Assembly (NCBI RefSeq): GCF_000964545.1
Contig: NZ_BBVD01000015.1
Span: 1-64,000 of the forward strand
DNA: 64,000 bases
Reading direction: 5' to 3'
DNA from: Comamonas thiooxydans
Lineage (GTDB): Bacteria; Pseudomonadota; Gammaproteobacteria; Burkholderiales; Burkholderiaceae_C
Shown: positions 1 to 8,216 of the stretch, piece after piece
Layout of the letters: the number at the start of each line of letters is the position of its first letter
How positions within the stretch are numbered: position 1 is the stretch's first letter
Translations under genes and position numbers: made by a program
The notes under the pieces: generated by a model
The model's database searches: none
Told to the model about the DNA's origin: nothing
Seen by the model: only the letters and a program-made list of their open reading frames with translations

Positions 1-120
1 CAGCTCTTCCGGCGGCATCTTGATCAGCTTGGGGTAGGCGTTGTTGTGGGCCTTCCAGCGCCGAAGGAACGTGTGGCATACGCACTTATGGACTGTGTGG
101 ATCGGTGATTCATCGGTCAT
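1..120 (-). CDS. Partial hypothetical protein, N-terminal 40 residues
   Basis: An open minus-strand frame runs from an ATG at 120 off the left edge of the window, giving 40 residues that begin MTDESPIHTVHKC and end KMPPEEL. The piece is rich in Lys, His and Cys (a CVCH stretch around residues 13-16). No family is recognised. The ATG has no other in-frame start upstream within about 200 bases. The rest of the gene lies outside the window, so its length and function cannot be judged. Confidence 0.4.
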   Translation of the reverse strand, partial: MTDESPIHTVHKCVCHTFLRRWKAHNNAYPKLIKMPPEEL

Positions 121-347
121 AGCACTATTGTCTTAGAGGAGGCGTGGCATCGACCGGTTGAATCCTCTGCCACTAGCCGTCATTCGATCATTGACCTCTC
201 GCGCTTATCGCTGAATGCAGTCTTCAAATTCTTTAGGCTTGCACAAAAGGATTCGTTGGCTTAGCCGCAATCATTCCTGAAGCGAAGTCTTTTTTGAGTG
301 ACAACGTCATATTGTTTCTTGTCTAAAGCTATTGAGGGCTCAACTCT

Positions 348-704
348 ATGGTTACTTGGGGCGCATTGATTGTTGGACTGCTGGCATTTATGGCGTGGGC
401 TTTTGCCTTGTTTCGCGGGTTACTGGCCGCCATAGTGACTCAACGCATCAACGCACTCATCGCCATTGCAGTCTATTGGCTGTCTCTTGCTGTATTAGTG
501 CGCTCAGTTTGGTTGGTGGTGATCCAGTTTGCTAGTCATCTGTATGCAATCAACCCATTGTTTTGGGGTGCGGCTCAACATAGCGCCTTGGCATGGGTGT
601 CAGTCGTTGGTAGTTGCCTTTCCGTCGCTATCGGACTTATCTTCGCTTTTGAGTTTTCATGGCGAGTTTGGGCTCATGCACAAAGTCCCAACACCTTTAC
701 CTAG
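348..704 (+). CDS. Small integral membrane protein, function unknown
   Basis: A 118-residue protein made almost wholly of hydrophobic segments: approximately residues 5-27, 33-60 and 76-105 look like membrane helices, with a short basic/polar tail. There is no catalytic motif and no recognised family, so only an inner-membrane location can be inferred. An overlapping frame starting at 332 is much less hydrophobic and Cys-rich and was treated as a shadow. The ribosome-binding site is weak (gagggct about 10 bases upstream). It stands alone between the left-edge partial gene and the convergent acetyltransferase gene. Confidence 0.55.
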   Translation: MVTWGALIVGLLAFMAWAFALFRGLLAAIVTQRINALIAIAVYWLSLAVLVRSVWLVVIQFASHLYAINPLFWGAAQHSALAWVSVVGSCLSVAIGLIFAFEFSWRVWAHAQSPNTFT

Positions 705-827
705 TCAGCCTGTTAGCGACTGCCTGCCCCACCTCATGAACAGTCCTTTGCCGTTTGCTGTTACTGGCCAAAGCTCGTCGGTTATATGGTTGCCAGACAG
801 GAGCCCGACTTCAGAAGCTCTGCTCTA

Positions 828-1310
828 TTATGGAACGAGTTTATTGGGTGCATGAAGGCGAAAACGCTGAAAGCGAGCACCTTCAATGTTTACTTCTCCG
901 TCAGGCTGGAAGCCTAGCCTGAAAATTCCTTTGATTCTTGTCCTTGAGGATGGAAGCAAAATTGTGATTGATTCTAGCCTTAGAGAGGTGAATGCCCGTT
1001 TAACGATCTCGTGATAAATTACTTTTCCACTCCCCCAAAAATCAGGGTGAAGCACTAAAGCCAGGTCAGCATCACCTTTCTCGTACTGCAAGCCACCCCA
1101 ACCAGCAAATTTCTGATTAATTAGAAATGCCCACGGACCGTAGCCATATTGTTGCCACTGTGCGTCTTTTTGCTGGACCCATTCTTTTGCCTTCGAAAGA
1201 TCGAAATTTGCACTTCCAAGCGGCATTTGCCTTAGCACATCGGGATTGTTGTTGAGCGAAATGATGTCTATCAGGTCGATTTCTGTAAGGCGCTTGAATT
1301 CCAAGGTCAT
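828..1310 (-). CDS. GNAT family N-acetyltransferase (RimJ/RimL-like)
   Basis: A 160-residue protein of the usual size for the GCN5-related acetyltransferase fold. It starts with the typical beta-strand (TLEFKRLTEIDL), has a central strand pair (WAFLINQKFAGWGGL), then a strand and helix around LALVLHPDFWGSG that fits the acetyl-CoA pyrophosphate-binding region of RimJ-type enzymes, though the classic Q/RxxGxG/A signature is degenerate (FWGSGK). The C-terminal half includes FRLGFQPDGE, like the 'lGF..eG' segment common in RimJ/RimL proteins. The acceptor (protein N-terminus or a small amine) cannot be told. It is a single gene with no operon partners. Confidence 0.75.
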   Translation of the reverse strand: MTLEFKRLTEIDLIDIISLNNNPDVLRQMPLGSANFDLSKAKEWVQQKDAQWQQYGYGPWAFLINQKFAGWGGLQYEKGDADLALVLHPDFWGSGKVIYHEIVKRAFTSLRLESITILLPSSRTRIKGIFRLGFQPDGEVNIEGARFQRFRLHAPNKLVP

Positions 1311-1722
1311 GCTGAAGCTAAATATGTTTGTCTATCGACTCGCAATAGCATATCAAAGCGGTGCTGGCTGGCTGCTGCGTCTTCAACTGACAGGCAGCTC
1401 TTGGTGGTTTGCAGGGCAGCGCTCATTGGGAAAGCCATATCGGCCTGGAGTACACAACAGAGGGCACGTCCTCATCAAGCATCATCACTATACGGCTTGC
1501 GCACTACACCTGACATTGTGTTTTTGTGTGTGCGTGGCCAGTATTCGTTCAGCGTGTCAGTCACCTCTATGACTGTGAGAGTTCCCTCAACCGGGGTGGA
1601 TTCTGGATGTTCCTTTTTAATCATCTCCTCGGAGCAGAGGTGCCTGGTGGTGCGCCACTTACCGAGCTTGTCTTGACAGCGCCAGTTGTAGTGATGTTCG
1701 ATGTGAATGTGAACCCCATTTT
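1311..1722. other. Non-coding stretch with no recognised gene
   Basis: The roughly 400 bases between the acetyltransferase start and the SOS box contain only short overlapping open frames on the plus strand, none with a convincing start, family resemblance or consistent codon use. The stretch looks like eroded intergenic DNA. Confidence 0.4.
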
Positions 1723-1744
1723 ATGCTGTTTATTTATACAGCAT
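1723..1744 (+). promoter_or_regulatory. LexA-type SOS box
   Basis: A perfect inverted repeat with 7-base arms, ATGCTGT and ACAGCAT, separated by TTATTTAT. It contains the exact CTGT-N8-ACAG core of the proteobacterial LexA operator with the expected AT-rich spacer. It lies 31 bases upstream of the ATG at 1775, the usual position for an SOS operator. That it sits in front of an SRAP (HMCES/YedK) remnant, a family often under SOS control, supports the assignment. LexA binding is inferred, not shown. Confidence 0.75.
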
Positions 1745-1774
1745 TAGAGAAATCCGACTTGCTAGTCTGTACGT

Positions 1775-1850
1775 ATGTGCAACCGCAACTACACCCCGTC
1801 AGAGATCAAGATTGAGCGCCACTTTCTCATCGGCCGGGAGTTTCAGGGCT
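1775..1850 (+). pseudogene. N-terminal remnant of an SRAP (YedK/HMCES) abasic-site protease gene
   Basis: The frame opens MCNRNYTPSEIKIERHFLIG and shows the N-terminal signature of SOS-response-associated peptidases: the catalytic Cys at position 2 after Met removal, an Arg soon after, and an EIERH..IGR segment. These proteins cross-link to abasic sites in single-stranded DNA through Cys2. Resemblance stops around residue 26 (GREFQGW), and the frame runs on without a stop into the diguanylate cyclase. The remainder of the roughly 220-residue domain is absent, so the gene is a 5' stub. Its SOS box survives just upstream. Confidence 0.6.
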
Positions 1851-1906
1851 GGAGGAGGAATAAGCGCAACAGTAGCGTAGCGGCTGCGCCGACAATATTG
1901 GGCGCT

Positions 1907-3640
1907 ATGCGCCTGAGCCGTCTTTTCCTTTGCACCACTGTGCTGTTACTCAGTCTGGTCTCGTTGATGCTGGTGCGCACGATGTGGACCGACTGGCAGG
2001 ACGTGCGCCGTGCTGAATTCGGACTGGAGGCGATGGAGCTGGCCTATGCTGCCATGAAGGTCGCAGAACATGCCTCGGCCGAGCGAGGTCCTGCTATCCC
2101 GGTACTCAACGACCCGCCCTCGGACGCTTTGCGCAAGCGCTTGACGCAGTTCCAGTTGGAGACCGATGCGGCCTTCGATGTGGCGCTGACGCGGCTGCGC
2201 CGACGTGAGGAAGCCGAGCTGCTGACTGCCCTGCTGGTGTTGGAGCGGGCGCGCACGCAGATGCAGGCAGCCCGGCAAGAACTTGAACGGGTGGCGGTCC
2301 TTCCCCAGGCTGAGCGCGCGGCCGTCGATAAACGCCGCACCCGTCAGGTCATCGACCAGATGTTCGAAGTCGTCGACACGGTGCTAGAGGCGATTACCCT
2401 GCTGTCGGCCAGTGCCGAGCGAAGCCATCCCAGCCTGTCGCTGCCGCTGGTCGGCGCGCGCTACGCCGCTGAGCTGCGCGAGCATGCTGGCCGCTTGGGC
2501 TCGCAATTCACCGCACCGCTGGCAAGCGGTTCGCCGCTCGGCCCGCAAGAGCGCGACGGCATTCCTCGAATGCTCGGCCGCATCGAGCAGCTCAAGGCTC
2601 TGCTGGATGTAAAGGCGCGCACCAGTCTCTCCGATCCGCGCATTGACGCCGCGCTGCAGGCCCAGCAGGAACGCTATTTCGGTCAGAGTTTGCCCTTTAT
2701 CGCCGAGATTACCGCTCGAGGCCTTGCAGGCCTGCCCTATGGCATGGACTCGGCACAGTTTGTCTCCCGCCATGTCCCGGGGATGCGCAGCATCGTCGAT
2801 CTGCGCGACACTCTGCACGAGGTAGGCCGCGAACAGACGCTGGAGAAGGTGGCGGCAGCCTGGCGGCGGCTGCGCGTCAACGCGCTGATTGGCTGCTGCA
2901 TCCTGGTGCTGGAGGTTGGCGTTTTCATCACGCTGCGCCGCCGTGTGCTGTCGCCGCTGCTGCTCATCACCCAGCATATGATGGAACTGATGCGTGGCCG
3001 GCTGAACCGACAGCTACCCGCAGTCCAGCGCAGCGACGAGATCGGCGAGCTGCAGTCCGCGGTGCATGCGTTGCAGGCCAGTCTGCAACGAACCCAGGAG
3101 CTGGAGGCCGAGCGCGAAACCCTTATTACCGAGCTTCGCCAGCTCAGCCACAGCGACCATCTGACCGGGCTGATGAACCGCCGCGCCTTCGACGATCAGG
3201 CGCCGGCCCAGCTGGCCCAGGCCGAACGTCATCGTTGGCCGCTAGCGCTGATGCTGTTCGATTTGGACCATTTCAAGCGCATCAACGATCAGCATGGTCA
3301 CGAGACCGGCGACCAGTTGCTACAGCATGCGGCGCAACTCGCGCAGGCCCAACTGCGCAGAGGCGATCTGCTGGCCCGCTATGGCGGCGAGGAGTTCATC
3401 GCGCTGCTGCCCGATTGCGATGACAAAGCGGCACTGGCCCTGGCCGAGCGCTTGCGCCAAGCCCTGCAGCAGCCGCTGCACCGGCCCGACGGCAGCATGC
3501 TGAACCTGAGTGCCAGCTTTGGTCTTGCGGTGCAGCCGGCTGGTCTCCAGTCCTCGCTGCCCGAACTCTTCAGCCGTGCCGACACCGCCCTCTACGCAGC
3601 TAAGGCCAAAGGCCGCAACCAGGTGCAGTTGGCTCTCTGA
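1907..3640 (+). CDS. Membrane-anchored diguanylate cyclase (HAMP-GGDEF)
   Basis: Makes cyclic di-GMP from two GTP. From the ATG at 1907 the product is 577 residues: a membrane helix at about 5-27, a periplasmic helical sensor region to about 323, a second helix at about 324-345, a HAMP linker to about 400, and a GGDEF domain from about 411. The active site is an intact GGEEF near residue 493. The product-inhibition site RxxD (RRGD) sits five residues before it, so feedback inhibition is expected. The frame stays open upstream to 1775, so translation could also start at the SRAP stub and add 44 residues ahead of the first helix. I prefer 1907 because it places the signal-anchor helix at the N-terminus. 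No operon partner is visible; both neighbours downstream are minus-strand pseudogenes. The SOS box upstream could make expression DNA-damage-responsive. Confidence 0.85.
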   Translation: MRLSRLFLCTTVLLLSLVSLMLVRTMWTDWQDVRRAEFGLEAMELAYAAMKVAEHASAERGPAIPVLNDPPSDALRKRLTQFQLETDAAFDVALTRLRRREEAELLTALLVLERARTQMQAARQELERVAVLPQAERAAVDKRRTRQVIDQMFEVVDTVLEAITLLSASAERSHPSLSLPLVGARYAAELREHAGRLGSQFTAPLASGSPLGPQERDGIPRMLGRIEQLKALLDVKARTSLSDPRIDAALQAQQERYFGQSLPFIAEITARGLAGLPYGMDSAQFVSRHVPGMRSIVDLRDTLHEVGREQTLEKVAAAWRRLRVNALIGCCILVLEVGVFITLRRRVLSPLLLITQHMMELMRGRLNRQLPAVQRSDEIGELQSAVHALQASLQRTQELEAERETLITELRQLSHSDHLTGLMNRRAFDDQAPAQLAQAERHRWPLALMLFDLDHFKRINDQHGHETGDQLLQHAAQLAQAQLRRGDLLARYGGEEFIALLPDCDDKAALALAERLRQALQQPLHRPDGSMLNLSASFGLAVQPAGLQSSLPELFSRADTALYAAKAKGRNQVQLAL

Positions 3641-3764
3641 GCAGATCAAGTTATGCTCACAAAGCCGTAAAAAGCCATCTCTGATGACCGTTTGGATCGG
3701 CGATTCGTCTTTCATGGAGCACAGACTTTTGGTGCCGAGTGCTCATTTCATCTCGCGCTTCAAT

Positions 3765-4300
3765 AATTGAACTCACTGCTGCATGAGTTACTTGCAGCAC
3801 TAGAGGATGGCTTTGACCTCTAAGTGACCTGATGGCATGTATTTCCTCTCTCACGCTTTGGACTTTTCCAAGTAGACGCAGGTCTCTTATGAATGCGAAA
3901 TTGTTTTCGCCAAGGTGGCTGACGGGAAAGACGCCCAGACCCCTCTAGGCAAATACCGCCAGTAGCGCGCTGTCGTGAAATTCACCAACGATGCGTGGGC
4001 GTAGTCCTTGAGTGTCGAACCAGCTATACAGCTTCAGGCGCTAGGCGGAGTGATTAGTCGGCAGCAGCACTGATAAGTCGTTCAGCTTGCTAGGAAAGCC
4101 TTAATGCTAACCCTTGCCGATCATGTGCGAGTGCCTGGACCATTCAACATACGCGTCTGCCAGCCGTTAGTTGGTAAGTCGTAGGATGGGGTTGTGCAGT
4201 GCAGGCTGACTCGCCTGCACTAGGCACCGACGGTGCAGGGCCAGCTCGCCCTGAAACTGCTCAAACTCACCCTCATGGCACACCAAACGCAGGTTCGTTG
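3765..4300 (-). pseudogene. Decayed LysR-family regulator, NhaR type
   Basis: Reading the minus strand in one frame recovers LysR effector-domain segments closely resembling NhaR: LLPTNHSA, then WFDTQGLRPRIVGEF, DSALLAVFA, GLGVFPVSHLGENNFAFI, and SVREEIHAIRS near the C-terminus. In-frame TAG or TAA codons interrupt it several times (for example after LLPTNHSA and after LLAVFA, where CAG to TAG changes are likely). No DNA-binding N-terminal half is recognisable. It is a dead gene, probably once an independent regulator near the photolyase-type cluster. Confidence 0.65.
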
Positions 4301-4366
4301 ATACAACTATCGACTACCGTAACGTGTGTGCAAATAGTTTAGAAACACTATTTGGAAGGTCTACCG

Positions 4367-4850
4367 CTAGGGGGCAACCTTGCCACTCGTTGCTTCACGC
4401 ACTTCATTGGGGATGACCTGGCCCAACTGGAAGTTCTCTTCGGCGCGAGAGAATGTGGCTATGTGCGTCTGTAGGCCGGCGGCGCGCAGGGCACCGACTT
4501 CGGCCTGTTCCTCGGGGGGCGGCGATGTCCTCACAGACGATGCGGTTGTCCCCACTGCCTGCGCTAGGCCGGGCAGGGTAGGGGCCTCACGCTGATTCAA
4601 AATGCTTAGCCGAGAGCGTAGTTGCTGGAAGCGTTGCAGCAGGCGTTGGTCAACCAAGCGCTGCGGTGCGGGCTGATGCGGACAGAGGCCCATTGGGTGG
4701 TGGCTTGTACATCGGCTAGGAATACCGCGGGCAGCAGGTGCTGCGCCCCTAGCTAGCAGGCTGCGTGCAGCACGGGCTGGTCGTGCAGGTGCAGGTCGTT
4801 GCGCAGCCATAACAGGCCGTGCTCATAGCTTCGCTCCGGGTGAAGGCGGC
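4367..4850 (-). pseudogene. Decayed N-terminal fragment of a cryptochrome/DNA photolyase gene
   Basis: The minus strand encodes the start of a photolyase alpha/beta domain: LLWLRNDLHLHDQPVLHAAC, then after a stop GAQHLLPAVFLADV, then SVRISPHRSAW. After a frame change come LVDQRLLQRFQQLRSRL and LPGLAQAVGTT, then after another change IVCEDIAAPEEQAEVGAL and RAAGLQTHI. The order and spacing match the antenna-domain half of cryptochrome-DASH/photolyase proteins. The FAD-binding C-terminal domain is missing. At least one nonsense codon and two frameshifts make it non-functional. Its position at the downstream end of a photolyase-associated operon fits. Confidence 0.6.
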
Positions 4851-4994
4851 GGTTTGCGTTGGCAGCGGCAACATTCGGAGCAGTACTTAACCTATTCCCA
4901 CATCTGGGCCCACTTTTTGCGTCAGGCAAACGGGTACCTCCAGCACGGGCAGGGCTTAGTTGGCAGTGTGGTGCACAGTGCGCTTCCAGTAAGT

Positions 4995-6059
4995 TTATCC
5001 GGCATGGGCGAGCAGTGCCATATGGACATGGCGGGCCAAGCTGATGCCGCTGAGCCAGGCGCCTTCCACGGTGCCGTTGTGCAGCCAGTCACCGCACATC
5101 CCCAAACTGGCAGCCGCGTCCCACCAGGAGCCCATGTTCAGCGGGTTGGCCGTGTCGGCATAGCGCCAGCGGTGGGCCGTCGCCTGCACGCTGGCCGGAT
5201 CGGGGCCGCCCAGTTTCGCAAAGGCCTTTAACAGGACAGTTGTTACCGAGGCTGCGTCGTCTTCCACATGTGCCTCGCTCCATCTGCCGCTGGCGTGCAA
5301 CAGCCAGGTTTCGGGGCCGATGCGCCCGGGCTTGCTGCTGTCGCGCGCAATCCAGTGCAGGGGGCTGTGCTCGACCAAGCAGCCGTCCACCGGCAGTGGC
5401 ACCGGCTGGGCGCAGCGCACCATAACCGACCAGCAGGCGCGCATCCGGGTATTGTTTGACGGAGTGGTGGCTTCAGAAGACACGCCAGCCAGCAACTGCG
5501 CGGCCTGCGGTGCGAGCACAGCCAGCAGTAAGGTTTGGTAGCGCAGGGACTCGATGCCGTGCTCGAGGCTGCGCAGCAGCCAGCCATCGCCCGTATCGGC
5601 CTGCAATGGCTCGATGGTGGATTGCCATTGAAAGCGTACCGGGTTGGGACTATCCGTCATGCAGCGCACCGAATGTGCAGCAGGCGAGGTCATGCGCGGA
5701 GTGCCGACAAAGCGCTGCCCGGCGCTGGTTTGAGGCATGAAGCTTTGCCCATCGTAGCTGCCGATGCGGGCGGACCATGAAGCTACAGCCCCGGCTTGTT
5801 CCCACGTTGCTACCTGGGCGCGGAAGTCCGCATCGTGCGCCGTGAAGTACTGGGCGCCATGATCGCACTGCCAGTTCGCATCGCTATCGCTGCGGCGACG
5901 CGTGCTCATGCGCCCCGAAGGACCACGGCTTTTGTCAAACACATGCACCTGGTGCCCGGCATGGGCCAAGAACTGTGCACCGCTGAGCCCTGCCGTACCG
6001 GCGCCAATGATGGCAATGCGGTGGGCGGTGCTGCCCGCTGTAGGGTGAGAAGTCATCAT
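4995..6059 (-). CDS. FAD-dependent oxidoreductase, renalase-like
   Basis: A 354-residue flavoprotein. The N-terminus has a Rossmann FAD-binding fold, IAIIGAGTAGLSGAQFLAHA (GxGxxG at about residues 18-23), followed by an acidic end of strand two (VHVFDKSRGPSGR) and the RMSTRR segment typical of the renalase-like/NAD(P)-dependent amine oxidase family. DHGAQYFTA near residue 69 and a C-terminal GDWLHNGTVEGAWLSG, which matches the second FAD contact region, are both intact. The substrate is unknown. It is the last intact gene of the minus-strand cluster, with the broken photolyase-like gene just beyond it. A 130-base gap separates it from the lipocalin gene, so it could have its own promoter. Confidence 0.8.
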   Translation of the reverse strand: MMTSHPTAGSTAHRIAIIGAGTAGLSGAQFLAHAGHQVHVFDKSRGPSGRMSTRRRSDSDANWQCDHGAQYFTAHDADFRAQVATWEQAGAVASWSARIGSYDGQSFMPQTSAGQRFVGTPRMTSPAAHSVRCMTDSPNPVRFQWQSTIEPLQADTGDGWLLRSLEHGIESLRYQTLLLAVLAPQAAQLLAGVSSEATTPSNNTRMRACWSVMVRCAQPVPLPVDGCLVEHSPLHWIARDSSKPGRIGPETWLLHASGRWSEAHVEDDAASVTTVLLKAFAKLGGPDPASVQATAHRWRYADTANPLNMGSWWDAAASLGMCGDWLHNGTVEGAWLSGISLARHVHMALLAHAG

Positions 6060-6189
6060 TTCAATGGAGTGTCTGGCTGAGGTTGACTATCTGTGACTGG
6101 CACGAATGAGTCGGCTCACTGCGATGCAAAAGGCCGCGGTGCGAACTTCAAAGTCGTTTGAAAATGCTTGTACCTGGCGGCAATGGGCG

Positions 6190-6738
6190 CTATTGGGGCA
6201 CCCGGATTACACGACTGAGATCTACGCCGAGACTTTGAGCCTTTAGCAGCAGCAAATGAAGTTGCTCCTCTGGGATGGACTTCTGGCGCGACAGCAGCCA
6301 AAAGTAATCCAGGCTACCGCCTATGACCAGACAGGTCTGGTATTCGTCGTCTAGGCTGACAACGTTATAGCCGCCGTAAAACGGGCCAAAAAACGAGACT
6401 TTCAGTGCCGCTACATTGGAGGGTCCTAAAAATTGGGCTTTCCCCTCGGCTTCGCGCCATTCCTGCTTGCGTGCGTCAAATCCTCGATTCAGCACGGAAA
6501 TGCTGCCATCCGCGTTGAGCTGATAACGTGCTGCCACTTGGATCAGATTTTTCTCAAAGTGGTGATCAATGCGGGCCAGCTCATACCAAGTTCCAAGATA
6601 GCGATTGATATCGAAATGGCTCACCGGATCCACCCCACGAGGTACAGATACGGCGCAGCCCAATAAAGCCAGCTGGGTCCCTACAAAGACGGCCGCTAGC
6701 GCTGTAGCGCGCATGAAAGAGCTTCTTGAAATATGCAT
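6190..6738 (-). CDS. Lipocalin lipoprotein (Blc-like)
   Basis: An outer-membrane lipoprotein with one lipocalin domain. A signal peptide ends in the lipobox LLGC, followed by the family opening D..RYLGTWYELARIDHHFEK, in which GTWYE.AR is the diagnostic first motif. A central GPFYGGYNVVSLDDEYQTCLV matches the Blc pattern, and LSRQKSIPEEQ matches the third motif. Bacterial lipocalins bind fatty acids or lysophospholipids, which fits the lipid-modification genes upstream. I chose the ATG at 6738 because it gives a compact signal peptide; 6714 is an alternative, and the longer open frame to 6834 lacks signal character. Confidence 0.9.
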   Translation of the reverse strand: MHISRSSFMRATALAAVFVGTQLALLGCAVSVPRGVDPVSHFDINRYLGTWYELARIDHHFEKNLIQVAARYQLNADGSISVLNRGFDARKQEWREAEGKAQFLGPSNVAALKVSFFGPFYGGYNVVSLDDEYQTCLVIGGSLDYFWLLSRQKSIPEEQLHLLLLKAQSLGVDLSRVIRVPQ

Positions 6739-6861
6739 AAAGCGTCTCGATAGTGTGAAGTAAACAGAGACCACGGCAGGCTCTGCTGTACGAGATTCAG
6801 GCTGAATGGCAACAGTGCATCGGCGTATGCGCACTTGAATTGCAGACGGCTGCGGGTGAGA

Positions 6862-7650
6862 TCACATTCCAGTGACACGACGTACCGCCGAGAAATACCA
6901 GCTGTCGGGCAGGCAGCGCATGAGCTTTACCCAGCGGGTGAAGCGACGGGGAAAGTTCATTTCAAAATGCCCAAGCTTCCAGCCGCGCAAGATATGCTGA
7001 GCCGCTTCTTCAGAGCTGATGAGGGCTGGCATCTTGAAGCTGTTTTGTGCCGTTAACGGGGTATCGACAAAACCGGGGTTGATGATGGAGACGCCCAAGC
7101 CCCGAGGGTGCAGATCCAGATAGAGGTTCTCTGCCAAGTTGTTGAGTGCGGCTTTGGTGGGGCCATAGGCCAGCGACATGGGTAGTCCCCGGTAACCGGC
7201 TACACTGCCGACCAGAGCCAGGTGACCACGTCCTGCGTCCAACAGCATCGGTATGACAGCGTCCAGCAGTTGCAGGGCACCGACATAGTTGACCGCCAGA
7301 TGCTGCTTCATCTCAAGCAGGTCGAAGGCTGTCGCGCGTTGAGGTCTGTACCTGCCTGCGCAATACAGTACCAGATCCGGCGCCCCTGCATAAGCTTTCA
7401 CCGTCGCAGTGGCCTCAGCCATGGTCTCGGGCTGGGTGACATCCAGCGGCAGGACCAGAAAGCCGCTGCGGCCAAGGGTCAAGGAATGCAGGGCAACTGC
7501 ATCTCTGGCCGATACGATGACCCGAGCGCCTTGCGCATGTAGGGCCTCTGAGGTGGCTCGCCCTATGCCTGAAGAAGCGCCGACTATCCAGGCACATTTC
7601 CCTTGCCAGTGGGACAGCGGCGGATTGAGCCTTGCGTGCAGCAGCGACAT
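6862..7650 (-). CDS. Short-chain dehydrogenase/reductase (SDR)
   Basis: A 262-residue classical SDR. It has the NAD(P)-binding GASSGIG near residue 24, an NYVG motif equivalent to NNAG/NxxG around 125, a catalytic Ser in VGSVAGYRG, and the YxxxK pair in AYGPTKAALNN near 160. The C-terminal tail after about 225 is basic and aromatic (FPRRFTRWVKLMRCLP), which could associate with membrane. It follows the DUF3833 gene by only five bases and is part of the operon. The same SDR subtype recurs in photolyase-associated lipid clusters; a role in lipid or aldehyde oxidation/reduction is inference. Confidence 0.88.
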   Translation of the reverse strand: MSLLHARLNPPLSHWQGKCAWIVGASSGIGRATSEALHAQGARVIVSARDAVALHSLTLGRSGFLVLPLDVTQPETMAEATATVKAYAGAPDLVLYCAGRYRPQRATAFDLLEMKQHLAVNYVGALQLLDAVIPMLLDAGRGHLALVGSVAGYRGLPMSLAYGPTKAALNNLAENLYLDLHPRGLGVSIINPGFVDTPLTAQNSFKMPALISSEEAAQHILRGWKLGHFEMNFPRRFTRWVKLMRCLPDSWYFSAVRRVTGM

Positions 7651-7655
7651 CGCAC

Positions 7656-8216
7656 TTACTCCTTGATGAAGGACAGAGTCACATCGCCCAGGTGAACACC
7701 GAATTTGCTCATGACAGCACGGTTGAGCATGGTCCGCGAATCCATCAGATACATCCAGTCATCCATACTCACGTTCCAGACCTTGCCGTTCACTGGCAGG
7801 GCCAGCACATAGTTCCAACGGAAGGCGTTGCCAGCCGTCTGGCCCTGAGCCTGCCCCACCACGTCGTCTGCGTTTCCGCTATAGCGGCCATCACCCAGAT
7901 ACTTCAGGTGCCAGATGCGTTGCTGCGTGCTGCCGTCGCTGTAGACAAAGTGCTCGTCGAGCACACCTTCGTCGCCGTTCCATTTGCCTGTCATGCGCAC
8001 GGTGAAGCGCTTGACAACTTTTCCGGATCTGTCCGTGAACAAGCCGTGAGCGGTCAATGGTCCGTTGAAGTATTGACGCAGATCCAGTTCTGGGCGCTCC
8101 TGGGCATATTCCTGCACAGACGGACCCGCACAGCCGGCCAGCATTCCCATAAACGTCAGTCCTATTGCTGCGCGGCGCCAAGGCAGGAATGAGAAAGTAC
8201 TTGTCATGGATTTCAT
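7656..8216 (-). CDS. DUF3833 family lipoprotein
   Basis: A 186-residue lipoprotein of the DUF3833 family. A basic N-terminus and hydrophobic stretch lead to the lipobox MLAGC. Conserved family blocks are DLRQYFNGPLTAHGLFTDRSG, RFTVRMTGKWNGDEGVLDE, and the C-terminal WMYLMDSRTMLNRAVMSKFG. The start at 8216 overlaps the stop of the MFS gene by four bases (ATGA), which indicates translational coupling. An open frame extends upstream to 8843, but that part is antisense-like Arg/His-rich sequence without signal features. Function is unknown; the family travels with SDR, chalcone-isomerase-like, MFS and Cfa genes. Confidence 0.88.
   Translation of the reverse strand: MKSMTSTFSFLPWRRAAIGLTFMGMLAGCAGPSVQEYAQERPELDLRQYFNGPLTAHGLFTDRSGKVVKRFTVRMTGKWNGDEGVLDEHFVYSDGSTQQRIWHLKYLGDGRYSGNADDVVGQAQGQTAGNAFRWNYVLALPVNGKVWNVSMDDWMYLMDSRTMLNRAVMSKFGVHLGDVTLSFIKE

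Noticed and set aside
4854..5231. Plus-strand frame of 125 residues near the cryptochrome relic
   Set aside because: Antisense to the end of the FAD oxidoreductase gene and the relic; no family resemblance.
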